Source: Armatimonadota bacterium
Lineage (GTDB): Bacteria > Armatimonadota > Zipacnadia > Zipacnadales > UBA11051
Reading direction: 5' to 3'
NCBI GenBank assembly: GCA_003542955.1
Contig: DPJP01000233.1
Coordinates: forward strand, 1-6,554
Length of the DNA: 6,554 nt
The position numbers and the translations under genes are program-made. Position 1 is the stretch's first letter; each line of letters opens with the position of its first letter. The notes under the pieces were generated by a model that was not told the DNA's origin, made no database searches, and worked only from the letters and a program-made list of their open reading frames with translations. Shown here piece by piece: positions 4,395 to 6,554 of the stretch.

Positions 4395-6554
4395 ATGGAA
4401 ACCTCTGCCCGTACGCTTGAGGTGAAGGACTACGTCCGCATCTTCACCAAGCGGTGGTTGTTGATCCTCATCATCACCGCTGCCGTGGGGATGATGGCGA
4501 CCCTCTTTGCTCTCAGGGCCCCCAGTTACCGCGCCGAAGCGTTGGTGCTCATCCGCACCGAGCCGATTCAGCGGCTCGAGGTCATGGAGGGTGAGGCCAT
4601 CGAGTCCAGGGATGTGCAGAGTGAACTGACCCTCGACACACACGCCCGCATTGTGACCAGCTACTCCGTTGCCTCCCGCACCGCCGCCAAGCTCGCGGCC
4701 CGCGAATCGGGCCAGAAGATGGAAGTCGAACCGGCCGAGATCATCAAGACCCTGCAGGTCATTCCGCAGGATCCCGACCGTCTGGTCATCCAGTCGACCA
4801 GCTCCGAGCGCGACCGGGCGCGGGAGTTCGCCAACGAGACGGCGGAGACGTTTGTGCAGATCAGCGCCGAACTGCGGCGGAAGGACGTCACCGCCGCGCG
4901 TGAATTCCTCGAGGAGCAGATCGGCAACCTGCACGCCCGCCTGCTGACGCTCGAGGAGGAGCTGGCCAAGTACCAGCACCAGGTCGGCATTGTCGTTCCC
5001 GAGGTCGAGGCGACCTCCGCGGTAGCCCAACTGCAGGACTACCAGCGGGAACTCAACAGCGCCACTACTCAGCTCGAGGCACTCAACAGCAAGCAGGCGG
5101 AACTGCGCCGGCAGCTCCAGGGCGAGCCGCAGATACTCGAGATCCCCGGCCGTGAGCCCGACCCGGAGCGGATCGTCGTGGAAGCGCAACTCCGGCAGGA
5201 GCGCCTGGGCCTGACCGGGCTGCAGGCGCGCTACCAGGATGAGCACCCCGCCGTCAGCGAGGCGAAGCGCCGGATCGAGGCCCTCGAGGCCCGGATCGCT
5301 GCGCTGCCCGAGACACGCGACGTCACCCAGATGCAGACCAACCCCCGTCTGCCGGCGCTGAAGGCGGAACTCGACGGTACGCGGGTCAACATCGCCGAGA
5401 CCCGGAGCCGCATCTCGCGGTTGCAGTCAATTGTGACTGGGCTGCGCGCGGACACGGTTGATCTGCCGCTCGAGCTTGCAGCCATCGAGCGGCTCGAGAG
5501 CCAGATCAACCTGGCCCGCCGCACCTACGAGACATTCCTCGCGCAACTGGAGCAATCCAAGCTGCGGGAGGCCATCAAGCAGGGCAGCGCCACCGTCATC
5601 GACCGCGCCGTCGAGGTCGAGGAACTGCGGGCCTCACTGGGCCGCACGTTCGGCTTCGGCATCGCCCTGGGCCTGTTCGTAGGCCTGCTCGCCGCGTTGC
5701 TGCTCGAGGCGCTCGACGACACCTTCCACAGCCCCGAGGACCTGGCCTACTACACCGATGTGCCGTTTCTGGGCATGGTGCCGATGCTCGACCAGCCCGG
5801 CGACGAGCTGGTAACCATCGTGGCGCCAAAGAGCCCACCGGCGGAGGCCTACCGGGTGCTGCGGTCCAACATCCACTTTGCGCAGGCGGACAACCCCGCC
5901 CGCACATTCCTCGTCACCAGTGCCGGCGCGGGTGAGGGCAAGAGCATGACAACGGCCAACCTGGCCGTGGTGTTCGCCCAGAGCGGCCAGAAGATACTGC
6001 TGATCGACTCCGACTTGCGGCGCCCGACGCTGCAGCGGCGCTTCAAGGTGCCGCGCGATACCGGCCTGACCAATCTGCTCATCGGCGAGATGTCGCTCGA
6101 GGAGGTCGTCATCGAGGTCGAGCGTGTGCCGGGGCTGTATGTCATGCCCACCGGCCCGCTGCCGCCGAATCCCGCGGACCTGCTGGGCTCGGACCGCATG
6201 ATCGAGATCATCGCGGAGGCGACGCGCTTTGCCGACATCGTCATCTTCGACTCGCCGCCCGCGATTGTTCTGACCGACGCGGTCGTGCTGTCGTCGAAAA
6301 TCGACCGGACGATCCTGGTGGCCGAGTGCGACCACGTCAACCGGACTGCATTCATCGAGATGATCCGGCTCATCCGCAATGCGCGGGGCAACATCCTCGG
6401 CGCGATTCTGAACAAGATGCGGCTGAGTACGGCCGACTACTATTACTACTACTACTACTACGACTACGCGAAAGAGACCCCGGTATCGCGCCCGCTCGAC
6501 GGTGCGCCGACGCCGGCGCCGGAGATCGACGTGGAAGAGCCTCTCGAGGTGCTG
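4395..6554 (+). CDS. Wzc-type polysaccharide co-polymerase / tyrosine autokinase (3' end outside window)
   Basis: An inner-membrane protein controlling chain length and export of capsular or exopolysaccharide, fusing a Wzz-like co-polymerase to a BY-kinase. The 720 residues present stay open to the right edge. Order: cytoplasmic N-terminus; membrane helix at about 21-40; Wzz domain to about 110; long Glu/Leu/Gln-rich periplasmic coiled coil at about 160-395; GNVR-like stretch (330-405) with YETFLAQLEQSKL at 378-390; second helix at 419-437; then the kinase. Kinase motifs are all present: EX2RX2R oligomerisation motif (E484, R487, R490), Walker A GAGEGKS (511-517, K516), Walker A' LLIDSDLRRP (535-544, D538 and D540) and Walker B IVIFDSPP (615-622, D619). 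Eight tyrosines at 682-689 plus Y691 form the C-terminal phosphorylation cluster, followed by a Pro/Glu-rich tail. The usual A-x2-P-x2-P-x2-P before helix two is absent. The ATG at 4395 has only a weak GAGAG 7 nt upstream, but it gives a standard N-terminus. Other exopolysaccharide genes are expected downstream. Confidence 0.93.
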   Translation, partial: METSARTLEVKDYVRIFTKRWLLILIITAAVGMMATLFALRAPSYRAEALVLIRTEPIQRLEVMEGEAIESRDVQSELTLDTHARIVTSYSVASRTAAKLAARESGQKMEVEPAEIIKTLQVIPQDPDRLVIQSTSSERDRAREFANETAETFVQISAELRRKDVTAAREFLEEQIGNLHARLLTLEEELAKYQHQVGIVVPEVEATSAVAQLQDYQRELNSATTQLEALNSKQAELRRQLQGEPQILEIPGREPDPERIVVEAQLRQERLGLTGLQARYQDEHPAVSEAKRRIEALEARIAALPETRDVTQMQTNPRLPALKAELDGTRVNIAETRSRISRLQSIVTGLRADTVDLPLELAAIERLESQINLARRTYETFLAQLEQSKLREAIKQGSATVIDRAVEVEELRASLGRTFGFGIALGLFVGLLAALLLEALDDTFHSPEDLAYYTDVPFLGMVPMLDQPGDELVTIVAPKSPPAEAYRVLRSNIHFAQADNPARTFLVTSAGAGEGKSMTTANLAVVFAQSGQKILLIDSDLRRPTLQRRFKVPRDTGLTNLLIGEMSLEEVVIEVERVPGLYVMPTGPLPPNPADLLGSDRMIEIIAEATRFADIVIFDSPPAIVLTDAVVLSSKIDRTILVAECDHVNRTAFIEMIRLIRNARGNILGAILNKMRLSTADYYYYYYYYDYAKETPVSRPLDGAPTPAPEIDVEEPLEVL
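6438..6461 (+). repeat. TAC trinucleotide repeat encoding the Tyr cluster
   Basis: Eight consecutive Tyr codons, TAC-TAT followed by six uninterrupted TAC (6444-6461), then GAC-TAC. A run this uniform can gain or lose codons by slippage, which would change the number of phosphorylatable tyrosines without breaking the frame. Confidence 0.8.

Noticed and set aside
4388..4420. Ten-codon open frame (MVNGNLCPYA) overlapping the kinase start
   Set aside because: It is very short, has no distinct ribosome site and no sign of a leader peptide such as repeated regulatory codons. An overlap of this size is expected by chance.
4392..5246. Long minus-strand open frame (284 codons) opposite the kinase gene
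   Set aside because: It mirrors the co-polymerase coding sequence. The + strand product has full family motifs, while the minus product is a Leu/Gly/Asp/Arg-rich shadow.
5634..6335. Minus-strand open frames opposite the kinase domain (up to 233 codons)
   Set aside because: They overlap the Walker A/B coding region on the + strand and have shadow-like compositions rich in Arg, His, Gln and Gly.

Overview
This GC-rich bacterial window holds five genes, one of them cut by the right edge. The strong GC preference at third codon positions, the tripartite and lipoprotein signal peptides, the Wzc-type tyrosine kinase and the largely unfamiliar neighbours suggest an environmental bacterium from a poorly sampled lineage. 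Armatimonadota or a similar phylum would fit, but that is a guess. No rRNA, tRNA, CRISPR array, transposase or integrase is visible.

Layout: bases 1-253 are a leader region with a candidate extended -10 promoter. A large secreted protein of unknown function follows on the + strand (254-2173), with a helical-toroid-like N half and a beta-rich C half. It converges on a hairpin at 2212-2235 with two minus-strand genes. These are a tiny Gly/Pro-rich lipoprotein (2299-2574) and, upstream of it, an exported FG-GAP-like beta-propeller protein (2637-3749). The propeller gene has an extended -10 element only 7 nt before its start codon, so its mRNA is probably leaderless. The lipoprotein's -10 box contains the propeller gene's stop codon. 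A perfect 12-bp stem plus T-tract (3790-3827) separates these two from a small standalone zinc-ribbon protein (3871-4074, minus strand) with the CxxC...SHGICPxC pattern found in signalling proteins.

A divergent intergenic region (4075-4394) contains the best promoter of the window, TTGACG-17-TATACT. It also has a small inverted repeat beside the -35 and a 12-nt-period triple repeat in the leader. It drives a fused polysaccharide co-polymerase/tyrosine autokinase (4395 to the right edge), presumably the first gene of an exopolysaccharide export operon that continues beyond the window. The kinase has an intact catalytic set and a Tyr cluster made from a TAC repeat, but it lacks the proline motif usual before the second membrane helix.

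The secreted proteins may act on the cell surface or on the polysaccharide whose synthesis the kinase controls. Only proximity and weak fold impressions support that link.
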